This document shows, in pieces, positions 20,857-32,943 of a stretch of DNA of 64,000 bases. Where the stretch lies: contig NC_135356.1 in assembly GCF_051622035.1 (NCBI RefSeq), positions 31,658,290-31,722,289 on the forward strand. The letters are read 5' to 3'. Source of the DNA: Arctopsyche grandis (taxonomy: Eukaryota; Arthropoda; Insecta; Trichoptera; Hydropsychidae). The translations under genes were made by a program, and so were the position numbers. The first letter of the stretch is position 1, and each line of letters starts with the position of its first letter. The notes under the pieces are model-generated. The model was not told where the DNA came from, made no database searches, and saw only the letters and a list, made by a program, of their open reading frames with translations.

Positions 20857-21847
20857 TAGATGCTAAAATAATAAACAAAAGTGAAATTTGCATAAAATTT
20901 AAAAAATTAATAGACAATGTAGAAGGGTCTTCCTATCCCTTTGCCCATTTATTATGTGAAGAAATTGAAAGGATAAAACAGAGCTTGCAGTTTACTACAG
21001 ACGGTGTTTTTCCTGTCGAAACCAAGCGACTGCTTTTGTCTACTACTGCAAACAAAAGAAGACAATTGGAGCTGTGTATCCAAAAGGCTGCTCAAAAAAG
21101 CGTTTTAAAACTAGACTTGCACTCAAGACTAAATGAGAAATCTATTCCTCCGAACATTGAGTAAACTATTCAATCCATCTGTGGCAGGTTCAAAATCTAA
21201 TATTAATGTTAAAGAAACAGTTTTGTTTTTTAGAAACCTGCCATTGTTTAATGTAATGTAACAGAGGCTGAATGTTTGGAAGGATATCAGCACATTTTAG
21301 ACAATTAATAGAGAATATAAAAAAAGTTGATCCACGCCGGATATATCGCTATTATTGATGACAACAAAAATTAAATATGAAGAGTTTGGTTGTGTCGTTC
21401 TAAAATCTATTTGGAGTCCCGTTAATAGTGTGGATGCTGAATGGTATTTTAGTAAATACAATATAATTGTTACCGTTCGTTGCACGAATCTGAAAAAATA
21501 ATCTGTAGAAATATGCTCCATTTTAAGTTTTAATCAATTTTAATTGGTATTATATTTTTATATTCATATTTTTTCTTTGTATTTTTATATTCATGTTTTT
21601 TTTATTGTAATTTTAATTTCAAAATATTTTTGAATTTTTCTAATATCTTTTAATGGTTGTGTTGTCTTTAAATTGTATATGTACATAAATTTTGTTAAAA
21701 TTCATCGAAATTTTTTATTATTTAAAATTAAACTCTTCATAAAAATAGATGCTAAATTGAACAATTTTAATGCCCAAAAACGCTAAAATGCAAAATGAAA
21801 ATGTTAAAATTGACAAAAATAGATGCCCAAAATACGGGTCTCTACCG
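20857..21847 (+). pseudogene. hAT transposase relic, right arm
   Basis: Plus-strand pieces read 'SSYPFAHLLCEEIERIKQ' (about 20930), 'VETKRLLLSTTANKRRQL' (about 21018) and then, after stops, the C-terminal hAT dimerisation signature 'NSVDAEWYFSKYNIIVT' (about 21425). The terminus 'gcccaaaatacgggtctct' with GTAGAGACC-type end lies at 21822-21847. The 5' part is missing because the R1 LINE inserted there. It is inactive. Confidence 0.75.
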
Positions 21848-21950
21848 ATGACCATCTATACATATTAAAATACTTAAACAAAATTATTTACTCGTTAATA
21901 AGAATATAAATCAGTTAGTTTATTGAAAAAAACGTGTAGTGATAAATTTA

Positions 21951-22091
21951 AAATATTCTCGATATTTTCGAGATTGTAATTAACGTTTTCTCGAGAAACA
22001 AGAATCTCGAATTTTCATAATAAAATATTCTCGAGAAATGAGAATCTCGAAATTTCACATCAAAATTTCACGAGATTTCTCGATCACAACC
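21951..22091. repeat. Degenerate palindromic CTCGAG repeat block, copy 2
   Basis: Partner of 8072-8212, with the same alternation of 'tctcgagaa' and 'atctcgaaattt' motifs. Confidence 0.65.
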
Positions 22092-23582
22092 TCTAGGCGT
22101 GCTGTCAATTATGGTGAAATAAATGAATCCTTATTCATAATCATAAATTGAGATTTTGGCTTCCTTAGAAGCATAGTGAGAATTTTATACTTACTCTACT
22201 GTGGATATTCTGCAATTTAATCATTTATTCTTCTACTTTTGGGTACACATTGTAAGAGATATAATTAAAAGAATCAGGGTGAAAAAAATACGATAGTGTT
22301 CTTTTTTTGTAAATTCAATTTTATTTACATTTATAAAAGCAAAACATCATTTCTGAACAATTAACGGTGTAAATATAATGAAAAACATCAGACTAAAAAT
22401 AATACGACATTGTACTTTTTTTTTGACAAATTCAATTTTATTAACAAATATAAATGTAAAACATCAAGTAAAATTGGACACACGGGGACAACTGCGATCA
22501 AACTCACACCACATTTACAAAATATAAATTCAAAACCCATTACAAATAAAATGTAAATTGCAAACGCTATTTTTACTTGAAATTAAATAGGTTACGCTCT
22601 TTTGCAAATTTTATTTTTATTTATTTATTTAAATTAATCATGCACAATCTTCTTCCAGATTACTCCAAAACAACTGGTGGACTACATAGATCAAGATATG
22701 TACAAAAATTATAAATAAAAACATGATTATTATACATTTTTACAATTACCATATATGTAGATTGCCATCAAACCCATACCAAATAAATTTCTTTTATATT
22801 TTGAATAAAATTATACATGCTGTTTTGCAAATGGAATGAACTCTACCTCAAACACATAAATAAGAGATACACATACGTATATATTCATACATAAATACAC
22901 CAAGAGAAATCGTACACACCTACGTGTAAATTTAATTAGTGGAAAATGTACAGGTCTTTAAAGTTCCATTTGCAGACGAATACAACTTTTTATATACGTA
23001 GGTATATTTGTTCACATCTATTAACCACAAAATCTTCATACAAATATAATATATAATATGTATATTATAAAGAATTTGTTTGGTGAGTAGTTGGGAAATA
23101 AATATAAGGTTTTGGTACAACTGTTGTGTCACTATGACCCAGTATGACAAAAACTACATACAAATATTACATATATGATAATATAAGAGGCATGGCGACC
23201 GCAACTGCATCACTGATCTTATTCACAATGGCAATGTTTAACTGATATACTCTTTTTTTCTTCAAAAACATATTATTCAACATTAAATCTATGAATGTAA
23301 TGTAATTTAAAATTAAGTGAAAACTGTTTGGCAACAGTTCCATAACATTAAATAATCGTTTATTTTCTATTACGGTAGATGAATGGACAGATTGCACATT
23401 AAGTAGATAATAAAACGTGACAGTTCATGTTATTGGAGACGATAATGATAATTTTGAAAATTATGTATTTGGGATTGGTGAATATTAAAGGCAAAGCAAA
23501 CGCAGAAAACATCAAAATGTTAGTGGAACTTACACTTTATACAAACTTTACACAAAAATTTACAAATATATACGAAGAGTAC
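22092..23582. other. AT-rich non-coding part of right arm
   Basis: Counterpart of 6581-8071. It contains the two ~110-bp tandem units (22253-22543) and TACATA-type microsatellite. No gene was recognised. Confidence 0.4.
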
Positions 23583-24288
23583 ACATGTATGTAGGTACAT
23601 ATTTATGTATATGTAGGCTATATTACCAACTTGGACTATCGTCATCTCCAGCATCGGTAATACCGGCTCCGGCTTTTATCTGGTTGTGTAAACGATGTTC
23701 TTTTTTCTGGCTTTTATCTTGTTGTATAGCCGACAAGTATAAAATATAAAAAATTACTCCGCAAGCCCAAATATCTACTGGCTTTCTGTACTGTTCATTC
23801 TTAAGAAATTTTTACACACATAAGTGTAAGTTCGATGAACTCCAAACCTAATCCGCCTACTGTATTCGCTACAAAAGACAAACCGTCGGCAATGTTATCT
23901 GTAAAATCCAATGCAAATACCAAACGAGAAGCTCATGTGGGAACATTTTGAAAGCACAACCAAATGAACATCAATTTTGAAAGCGAATATTCTATTGGCA
24001 TTCATTTTAAAAGTAAACAATTCCGACGGTTCGAACATTTGAAACCTGAGAATTTACTGCTAGCGAGCAAAGCAAGGGAGCTGCTGTAAAATTAGCGGAT
24101 TTTGGTTCGGCAATTGAAGTTCTTTTGAAAAATTTATAATTGTCTGCTATCCTCCGTTTTGGGATGTGAGCAGCAACATCGTTTATACAATCAGATAAAA
24201 GCCAGAGCCGGTATTACCGATGTTGGAGAGGACGATAGTCCAAGTTGGTAATTGAGCCTACATATACATAAATATGTACCTACATGTA
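23583..24288. mobile_element. CaMKII: Inverted-repeat element carrying CaMKII pieces, right arm
   Basis: Partner of 5875-6580. The DFG-containing CaMKII piece is on the plus strand at 24030-24125 (KPEN...DFG with a one-base deletion) and the 'KPVDIWACGV' piece on the minus strand at 23728-23808. Inverted termini of about 115 bp lie at 23583-23700 and 24175-24288. Confidence 0.65.
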
Positions 24289-25007
24289 TCTAGAGATATA
24301 AATATGTACCTACATGTACCACTCTATCTAGAGATTTCGTCGGTTGATCTTCTATCAGCCTCGCCAGGTGGTCTATATTCGTCCTGTAGCTGAAAATATA
24401 TATAATATATATACACATCAATATATTGGCGACGTAATAAGAGACTATTTTCAGCCTTTCACGGCGAGGGATTAATCAATGTTGGCGCCAGCGTTCCGAT
24501 TGAATTTTCCGTGTGGAGTATTACGGAAAAGGTAATTGAAAAGTCTCGCGATGAAATTTCCTTTCAAGGATCGCCTTTATTGAAAGGAAAAATTAAATCA
24601 CGATGAGCCCATATCGGAATGGATAGTATTATACAATAAAAAAATCGATAATAGGATTATGAGAAAATTTACGGAAATTATTCTGAATACATTATGTGTA
24701 CATATTTTATGTATGTACATACATATACATATAATAGCTTTGAAAAACATACATATGTTTAATGAAAATATAATGAATTTACAAATTCAATGTTGAACAA
24801 TTATGTTTTACAACAGCGTATGGGTGGCAAAAATGCGTGCCGGAATAGCCAGCTGTCATCGCGTCGATCTGACAGATGATTTTGATGTAATTTTTAATGA
24901 TAAAATTCCAGGGAAATGTAATAATTAGAGACCGGAACTAGTTTGCGCCGTTCATTGTTCATTTGCTCAATGTACCTAGATACATGAGTACATGGCACAG
25001 TTCGCAG

Positions 25008-25285
25008 TTCGAACGATGGCACAGTTCGCCTTTGGGATTTGGCAAAATTAGAAGGAATAAGCTTAGTTAATAGGTAAGCTGTTTGTTATTATAATATTGC
25101 CACTGAGATATACATTATAATAAACATAAAGTTATCAAGAAATATATGTGTTTAGATCGAAATCGATGTTTAATCGTGGCGCAGGACCCGTCATCGGTAT
25201 GGCTCCTTGCGAAAACAATCAATCGTTCGCCGCAGCCACTCAAGACGGTTCAGTATTCATACTCTGAGCCATTAAAGACTGGAAA
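25008..25285 (+). pseudogene. VPS15/PIK3R4-like WD40 fragment with intron, right arm
   Basis: Exon A (about 25008-25073) encodes 'NDGTVRLWDLAKLEGISLVN', a canonical WD40 strand set. A GT-AG intron follows (25074-25155, donor GTAAGC, acceptor TGTTTAG). Exon B (from 25156) reads 'RSKSMFNRGAGPVIGM' and 'ENNQSFAAATQDGSVFIL', with the arginine codon at the junction restored by splicing. The combination resembles the C-terminal WD40 region of VPS15/PIK3R4, the regulatory kinase of the class III PI3-kinase complex. A TGA at 25265-25267 stops the frame. The intron shows this arose by DNA-level copying, not retroposition. The assignment rests on memory of the family. Confidence 0.6.
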
Positions 25286-26042
25286 TAATAAGGATTAGTG
25301 TGATGCCAAGCGTGTTTCGTAGCCTCAAAAAGGTATGTGTAGTCACTAGTCACACTGCTTGTGTAATGTGCTGGGGAGATTCAAAATAGATATGCGGTAT
25401 CTACATACATATATAACATATCTCGGACGAGCTAACATATCTCATTTGGCAGAAGAGGAACGAAGAGGGGCAAATCAAAGGACACGTCTACAATAACGCC
25501 CTCTAATGATTTTATATTAAAGCCCTCAAAATGATTTTAAAACAATAGATTTTTTTACATTTGTAAACAACATATTATTGTATGGGCTATGGTGAATTTT
25601 TTTAGTCATATATACAAATAATAAAAACAAATACTATAGCAAATGATTTAACCAAAATAAATATTTACTTTTCTTATATTGCTCTTATGTGACAAATTGG
25701 AATCAGAAGACAGTGTGATTTTTTGTCTAGTCAAACATGCGATCAATCGTAATGATTTACATTCCAAAAGTGAGCAAACTTTTTTGCACAGATTCAAAGC
25801 TGAACATTCAATAATTGGCACAAGCCACCGCTATTTGCAGTCGGATAAGTTGTAAAAAAGAACTAATTACACAAAATCACCAACAAACTGATTTTGCAGG
25901 CGTCCTTAGTCCAACTATTATAATATCGCGTATGCAAAAAATATAATATAGTAAAACTCTTGTGTGCAATTTAAAGAAGTTTTCCATACCTAGCGGTATG
26001 CAACATGAAAATTTCAGCGAATTTTAAAACGGCGGTTTAAGA
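25286..26042. other. AT-rich non-coding part of right arm
   Basis: Counterpart of 4121-4877. No gene, repeat family or RNA gene was recognised. Confidence 0.4.
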
Positions 26043-26288
26043 ATGATACGTCAAAAAGACTTTCGTGTTGAAACACGCAACATCAGACTTTCCGACCAAA
26101 ATATTAACGATGATGTAGATCGTCTATCTGTGTGCAGTAATAGAATTTGCATAGATGATGACGACGTTTATGACGATTGTTACATCGAGCCGTCAATTGT
26201 ATTTGAACCGAGTATTGCGAGAAGATTAGTTGAAGCCGATTATATACCGTCCCCATGTTCGGTAAACTGCAATCTATGTAACATATAA
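26043..26288 (+). CDS. Small acidic open frame of unknown nature, right arm
   Basis: Identical in translation to the left-arm frame at 3875-4120, including the run of four Asp. Identity says nothing about selection, because the whole arm is nearly identical. Confidence 0.25.
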   Translation: MIRQKDFRVETRNIRLSDQNINDDVDRLSVCSNRICIDDDDVYDDCYIEPSIVFEPSIARRLVEADYIPSPCSVNCNLCNI

Positions 26289-26807
26289 CAGCTTTTAGAC
26301 GTGAGAAATTTTTTTAAGATAAAAAAAAATAAAATTATGTACTAATTAGGTACATGGACACGATTGACATCCATCGATGAATGATTCAACGCGTTCTCGT
26401 TCTAAATTTATTGGAAAAAGATACGTTAGTGATTTGAAGGTCGTCCATCGTGCCGTCGATTCGATTAGACATGAAAATGTGGCGGCAAAAAAATTTACCT
26501 AGACTATTAATGATACATTATTATCACAAAAAAGATGGAAGACTGGTGTCGATAGAGAACAAATAAAAAGTAATTAAAGTAATAAAGGTGGCCACCGCAA
26601 CTCCATCACTTTGGGATTTAAATGCTACTCCCTACAAACCAGAGGCTAGCAAAAATAGCGACGTACTTTTAATACCCATAGGGCAAAACATTTAGAAAGG
26701 AGAGCTTTCCGACAAGTGCCAGGACTACCGAACCATCGTAGAAAGTGCCAGGACCATACATATATAGTTATTCTATGTCTATAGCCAGGACGATACTTCT
26801 TTCTAAA

Positions 26808-26933
26808 GAACTGTCAGAGAACCATATGAGTAGTCACCGGAGCCTGAGGGGGCCGTGTATTGTTCAAAGGTTGTAAATGCATTGTTAAAGGTTTGCCGAA
26901 CAATGGATAGCACTGTGACTATCCTACCTCTAC
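26808..26933. repeat. Hairpin MITE family, palindrome partner of copy A
   Basis: Reverse complement of 3230-3355. It contains 'tgcattgttaaaggtttgcc'. Confidence 0.7.
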
Positions 26934-26969
26934 ATATGAGGCATGGGTTGGAAAAGCTTCAGACCTATG

Positions 26970-27330
26970 TAAATAGCAACCGGTGAAGAGGCTCCTCAAA
27001 GTATCGTAATAGCTACTCGACAACAATACTCATTGCCAAATGATGCCATAGTTTCTTGTAAGTTTAATCAGCTTTATAAGATAGAGCCAATAACGCCGAG
27101 TATGTGGGAGAACATTTTGAAAAATATTCCGTAGTTGTGTGTCTGTGGCTTTTAAAATTTCCTGCTGCCGGTGAAGCAAATATTAAAATTGGTAGCCCAA
27201 CAATTAGGACGTCCAGGAGGACGAATCATATTTTCCAATGTAGTAGCGAAAAAAGAACATGTGTGACGAGGACAATTAGACACTCCTCTTTGTAATGGAT
27301 ATACCCACAACCACGTAGTATGGATGGTCT
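26970..27330 (+). pseudogene. OGT: O-GlcNAc transferase (OGT) catalytic-domain fragment, right arm
   Basis: Plus-strand copy of the fragment at 2833-3193. The reading starts at GCA ACC GGT near 26976 and runs through '[10 protein letters not shown]' and '[10 protein letters not shown]' in one frame. It shifts to 'CLWLLKFPAAGEANIK' at about 27145, shifts again to 'VAQQLGRPGGRIIFSN' at about 27195, meets TGA after the KKEHV segment near 27263, and fades after 'DTPLCNGYTH'. The region between the last two blocks has lost several residues compared with the usual protein. Confidence 0.85.
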
Positions 27331-27879
27331 CTAGACTGGTACTCAAACTCTAGACTGGAGTATAAAATTCCTTAAAAAAGACAATGCGCGATAAGATACT
27401 GTCGAGAGGATAGAAAAAGTATTTCGAATGCCACAATTTCCAAAATAACAATTTCCAAAATCGCTGACAATGGCAGTTTCGAAATATGTAGTACATTAAA
27501 AGTACCAAAGACCCAATGACACGTTTCAATATTACTTTTATAATGAGCTGTTCCCACTATGTGGATTCACACAGTAGATTTATATATAGTAATAGTAATA
27601 TAATTGGTCGTATTGGCGTCTCACGACATACGAATCGATTTACTAATATGCAGGTAACTGTACATTTCATTGTACAAATTAATTGCACAAAAACTTTGGA
27701 AATAAAATAGACCACACGTGAATGGGTGCGGCACCTCGCAGATACCAAATTCTAAATTATAAAAGAAAAATGCAGCGAATTCACTGGAGAATACGATGAA
27801 ACGATGACAATGATGGACGTGTGTCGTTTTTGACGTACATACAGCGATGGTACAAACCTCATCACGAGCGAGAATGCAT

Positions 27880-28750
27880 CGGCAGTTCTGGATCGGCTGG
27901 CAGTACAGGTTAATTTTCAGGAAAAGACCGCCTTTTTTCCGGTCTCCTTCTGGTATCAGAAACGATCTGAAATAGAAACGTCAATCAAATGAGTACAAAG
28001 CCAAAGTCAAACTAAAACACACAATTAAGTTTAACAATATTTGGACTTTCGAAAATACCTGGTGATATTTGGATACAACTTCGGGAAATTTTATCAGCAG
28101 TTCAGGATCGGCTAGCAGTACAGCTTCATTTCAGGAAAAGACTGCATTTTTTCCAGTCTCCGTTTGTTATCAGCAACGATCTGAAATAGAAACGTCACTC
28201 AAATGAGTACAAATAAAAAGTCAAACTAAAACACATAGGAAAGTTAATCAATCTCTGGATTTTCGAAAATACCTGATGATATTTGGACACAACTTCAGCA
28301 AATTGTATCAGCAGTTCTGGATCGGCTGGAAGTACAGCTTCATTTTCAGGAAATGACCGCGTTCTTTCGAGACTCCGTTTGTTATCAGCAACTATCTGAA
28401 ATAGAAACGTACGTTTCAAATGAGTACAAAGCCAAAGTCAAACTAAAGCACACAATTAAGTTTAACAATATTTGGACTTTCGAAGATACCTGGTGATATT
28501 TGGATACAACTTCGGGAAATTTTATCAGCAGTTCAGGATCGGCTAGAAGTCAATTAAATGAGTACAAATAAAAAGCCACACTAAAACACATTGGAAAGTT
28601 TATCAATCTCTGGATTTTCGAAAATACCTGATGATATTTGGACACAACCTCAGCAACTTGTATCAGCAGTTCTGGATCGGCTGGAAGTACAGCTTCATTT
28701 TCAGGAAATGACCGCGTTCTTTCGGGACTCTGTTGGGTGTCAGCAAAAAA
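27880..28750 (-). pseudogene. Tandem array of duplicated 123-bp exon, right arm
   Basis: Reverse complement of 1428-2290. The copy at its lower end carries an extra 14 bp ('cagttctggatcgg') absent from the left arm and flanked by a repeated 'atcgg'. Confidence 0.65.
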
Positions 28751-28964
28751 CTATAATTTTTGACTAGGGTAACCAGCTTTTTTATACAACTTTTTGAAGA
28801 GAAAAAAATCTAAAAATATATCCTATGCTATAAACTATGGCAAAATTTAAAATAAAATTGATTTTTTGACGAATAAATTTATTCGCATTTATGAAATTAT
28901 CAGAGAGCATTTATGAAATTATGTAGATATGACCGACAATTTCAATACAGTAATTATTTTTATA

Positions 28965-29460
28965 CTAGTGTTGGGCCCGTTGATTTCAACGGGTGGTTTC
29001 AAAAAGGAATTGAAACTCGAATAAAAATAAAGTTAAAGATATTGAATCGACTGGTTTCGGAAAGAAATTGATGCACGAATTAGAAGTTACGATTGACAAA
29101 TTACGAAGTGAATACGAATTACGAATTATGTTTTGTGCATCGCCGACGTCTCGACGCCTTTGCCCCCAGCGCCCCCGTTGCTTTCGGCACCCCGGGGCCT
29201 TTGCCCCCGGCGCCCCCGGGGCCTTCGCCCCCAGTGCTACGGACGCCTCTGGCGCCCGTAGCACAAAAATATGATAAATATGAAAAAAACTGAAAAAAAT
29301 GAAAAATATGAAAAAAGCGGGAAAAAACTGAAAAAAATGAAAAATATGAAAAAAATGAGAAATATGAAAAAAACTGAAAAATATGAAAAAAGCTGAAAAA
29401 ATGAGAAATATGAAAAAAGCTGAAAAAACTGAAAAAAATGAAAAAAAAAATTTTTGTTCC
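28965..29460 (+). mobile_element. Dispersed retroposon-like repeat with A-rich minisatellite tail (copy 2)
   Basis: Partner of 725-1220. Order on the plus strand: 'gttgggcccgttgatttcaa', AT-rich section, GC-rich CCCCCAGCGCC-like repeats (29150-29265), A-rich minisatellite (29275-29445). Confidence 0.6.
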
Positions 29461-29539
29461 CCATACTGGTTGACGGTTGATCGTCCAATATACAAATATA
29501 TATATTTAGCGACAGTCCGTTTTTATATATAGTATATTT

Positions 29540-30545
29540 CGAGGCATTCGTCGAAGCGCGCAAACGACACGGAAAGGAAACGACGCCACAGTCGAGGGGG
29601 ATGACGAGACGCGATTCCAAGGTCGCGGTGGCTCTGATTGTTTGGTGGCAAATGTGCAATCAATCGACGAGCACTTGTGCAATCGATCGACGAAAGCAAT
29701 CAATCCACGGCAAACGCGACCAACCGATTGAAACGCGGCAACAATGGCTATTTTCCATAACCAGTTCCTAAATAGCAACCACGGGTTGCAATAAAGGAAC
29801 TGGATATGGAAAATTCGAAAATGTCGGGTGTAGATATCGGTAGTGTGAACGTAGCCAATAAAGCTACAATAATAGCGTTGGGGGAGGGGAGGGGCGGGGA
29901 GGGGCAGCTCAGGGCTCAGCGTTGTGCACTCACCGCGATGGCCGTACCACTTCTGCCGGAAAATGGCGGCGAACATTGCGATCTGCATTAGCACAAAATG
30001 TAAAATGCGATTGTGGTAATATTGATAGAGAGAGAGAAACGGAAAGGAAACGACGCCACAGTCGAGGGGGATGACGAGACGCGATTCCAAGGTCGCGGTG
30101 GCTGTGATTATTTGGTCGCAGACGCCTCGGCCAGCACTTGTGCAATCGATCGACGAAAGCAATCAACCCCACCCCACGGCAAACGCGACCAACGATCGAA
30201 AGGGCAACAATAAAGCTACAATAATAGCGTACCTGCGGGGGGTTGGGGGTGGTGGTGGGGGGGGGGCGGGTAGCGGCAGCTCAGAGCTCAGCGACGCGCA
30301 CCCGCCGCGATGGCCGCTGCACTTCTGCCGGAAAATGGCGGCGAACATTGCGGTCCGCATTGGCACGAACTCAGAGCTGAGAGCCCAGCGACGTGCACTC
30401 ACCGCGATGGGCGCACCACTTCTGCCGACTGCGAGCAGCGTTTCCGATGTAATGGCTGGGAGTGGGGGTTCACCCACGGCGATAGCGATTGGTCGAATAT
30501 GCGAACGACGCAGCTCATTTCGACGCACACGTCAACACCACTAAT
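29540..30545. repeat. GC-rich block, tandemly duplicated only in right arm
   Basis: The segment 'acggaaaggaaacgacgcca' and its following ~90 bp occur at 29569-29665 and again at 30040-30150, and the 'ttctgccggaaaatggcggc' segment at 29948 and 30321. The left arm has one unit (140-640). The net excess in the right arm is about 461 bp. One unit has a poly-G tract (30256-30268). Confidence 0.75.
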
Positions 30546-30561
30546 CGACATGCCCGTACAC

Positions 30562-31812
30562 TAGGGCTGCCATACGTCCCCGTTGACAGGGACATGTCCC
30601 AGTTTCGAGGTCTGTGTCCCGGTGTCCCAGTCCGAGAGTCATTTGTCCCCGTCAATTTCAAAATTTAGACATTTAAAAAAATTATTCAATTATTTTTTAA
30701 TATCTATCGAACAAGACCTTTTGAACCAAGAAACCTCAGGATGCACTCTCTATACTGTGGTCCTAAAAGGAAAGACGTTTACACGTCAAAAATTGTACCC
30801 ACTTAATATCTAATATGGATACGCGCGCGCATATTGGCAACACTGACAACGAGAGCGGCGGATGCCCACTGCCGGCCACTGCCCAATTTCGCCAGCTGGC
30901 AACACCGACAATGACACTGACAAGTACGAAGCGCGCGCAGTTCGTTTACTGTCTGCTGATAATATCCGTTTGTTCTATTTGTTTCTGATCGAAGAGGACT
31001 GATATTTTGATGTAAGTTTTTCAATACATAGATATATATAATAATTTTCAATAATAGTAAATATCTAGGTAATCAAGCAACCCAGGCATACAATAAACTG
31101 AAAAAATACATGGACATTACGACGACACAAGTAGAAGCATTTGAAAAAGATGTAGAGAATTTTTACAACGTTGGAATTAATTATTTGGCAAAGTGGTCAG
31201 TTCCACTGGCGATATATGACGTTTTTTCATGGATGCTTCTCCATGAAGTACCCGAATGGGAACATGTTGAAAAAACTATTGCTTATTTAAGTGAAATGGG
31301 AATATTGTTCACGGATTCAATCTATGAGGAAGTAAAGTATATGAAGTCATTTATCGAAAATAAAAAAAGCCGAAGAATGGAAAACTGAAGAGACAGAAAG
31401 AAAAGCTAATCTACTGAAAATGTGCCAATACTTGTTCGCCATCCCACCGCACAATGCACATGTTGAACGTGTGTTGTCATTAATTAAAAATCAATGAACA
31501 GATGAGCGCAATTCGCTTTCTATTGACACAGTAAAAAGCATAATAACGAAAACACCGGAAAAATATGATTGGGCAAAGAAGAGCGATGATAATGAAGTCA
31601 CGGAAATCAGAGAAGAGTGAAGGCGATAGAAGAATAGGCTACTGTACATGAAATACAATGTTAATGTAAGGTTTCATTTAGTTAAATTTATTTGAATCGT
31701 CCAATTATCTATATTTATTTATTTTAGATTTGGCACAGACGCTTCCACAGTTCCAATTACTTGTTGAAATGTTGTATATTTTTTTTATAATACAGCTATG
31801 AATATCGAATAA
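30562..31812 (+). mobile_element. hAT element remnant inserted in right arm only
   Basis: It begins abruptly with 'tagggctgccatacgtcccc', a typical hAT-like terminus, and carries transposase fragments. The left arm has 24 bp of unrelated sequence at the same point, and palindrome homology resumes at 31813. I found no matching right terminus, so the 3' end may be deleted together with flanking bases. Because it is absent from the left arm, it inserted after the palindrome formed or was lost by the left arm. Confidence 0.7.
31110..31625 (+). pseudogene. hAT transposase C-terminal fragment
   Basis: The frame 31110-31388 encodes 'WSVPLAIYDVFSWMLLHEVP', then after a frameshift 'LLKMCQYLFAIPPHNAHVER', the signature of the hAT dimerisation domain, followed by 'TDERNSLSIDTVKSII'. 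A TGA (about 31496-31498) replaces the usual Trp between them. The catalytic N-terminal half is absent. Confidence 0.8.
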
Positions 31813-31888
31813 TACCTACATACATACATATGCATGTATGTCTCAAATGGCCTTTTACGTGTACGAAAACGCAAAAATACCTGTTCTG

Positions 31889-32943
31889 TACGTATCATAT
31901 TATATATGTATGTAGATATTTGCTGTGCATAATCAACACATCGCAATCAAATAAAATAATCGGTGTTGTTTCATTCAAAATAAGCACTACGGAGTTGCAA
32001 TACGGTCTATTTGAATTTACTGATTATGTACAGCGCAAGGGACTTCATACAACTGAAGAAGAGAAAGGGACATGCACCCACCCCATTGCGATGTTGATGT
32101 TGGAGACATTAAACATTCGTGTACAATAGATATGCTAGATACAATATTCAATATTTTCATATATTATATTACATTTTACTCGGCGAAACGACTTTTACTC
32201 AGCAACGAGTTTCCAGACAGCGGTGGTTAGTCTTTTTACGTGCGCGTGCAAAGTTCCAAATATTCATTTACTTGAGCGAAAAATTCGCAATTTTTTTTTA
32301 GATAAAAACTAAATATTATCTATGCTCAGTTATTTTGGGACTATCTGTTCCTCTCCAATTGTGACCATAATAACATGATGTTTATTTTGGGATAGCATTT
32401 TTCGAATATAGTTACTAAATTCAATTATTTCAAACCATCATAATTACCAAATCGAACTAAATGATTAGTTTTACACTTCTTGTATTATTTATGACAGCAG
32501 TTTTGTATAATAAATGAAAGGTCTTAAGGTAAACCGTCGTGGATCGAGTTCCTTAGCAAATAAACTGCAAATCGGAATCCGGTTTCCTGGAACGCGATTT
32601 AAATATTGAATAGTGTTTCAAATATTATAGTCTATCGGAGCGTAATAGAGGCAATCGCAATTTTATTTTATTAAAATACAAATTACATTTAACATTGAAA
32701 ACCTCTGTCAACTGCACCCATTGACATAAAAGACGAATAGGATAAGACTAGAAAAATGAACTACGCCCAAATGTAGCTCGCGTGGGGAACACCGCTGTGC
32801 GTAGATTCAAACAACCTCTGTTTTGTCTCAAGGGCAAGAACATTTGACACGTGTACAGGTAATTGTACGCATTTATGCATGTGTGAACCAGCGTTTCTCG
32901 AGCCAGCTGCCCCCGTCTGCCATGTACACACGTATATACATAC
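31889..32943. other. Unassigned stretch right of the palindrome match
   Basis: A plus-strand frame ending at 32129 contains the non-repetitive peptide 'TTEEEKGTCTHPIAMLMLET' and may be an exon or transposon relic. I do not recognise it. The rest is AT-rich non-coding sequence. Confidence 0.3.

Larger units (their letters stand above)
19026..31888. repeat. Right arm of giant inverted repeat
   Basis: Reverse complement of 1-11137. It is longer than the left arm because of a 14-bp insertion near 27880, 19 bp near 28905 (with an 11-bp compensating difference), 16 bp near 29565, a tandem duplication of net 461 bp (29575-30345) and a 1.25-kb hAT insertion (30562-31812). Several small insertions duplicate a few flanking bases. 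Homology resumes after the hAT piece at 31813-31888. Confidence 0.95.

Noticed and set aside
26043..26288. Conservation between arms as evidence that the 81-codon frame is a functional gene
   Set aside because: The arms are nearly identical throughout, including obvious pseudogenes, so identity carries no information about selection.
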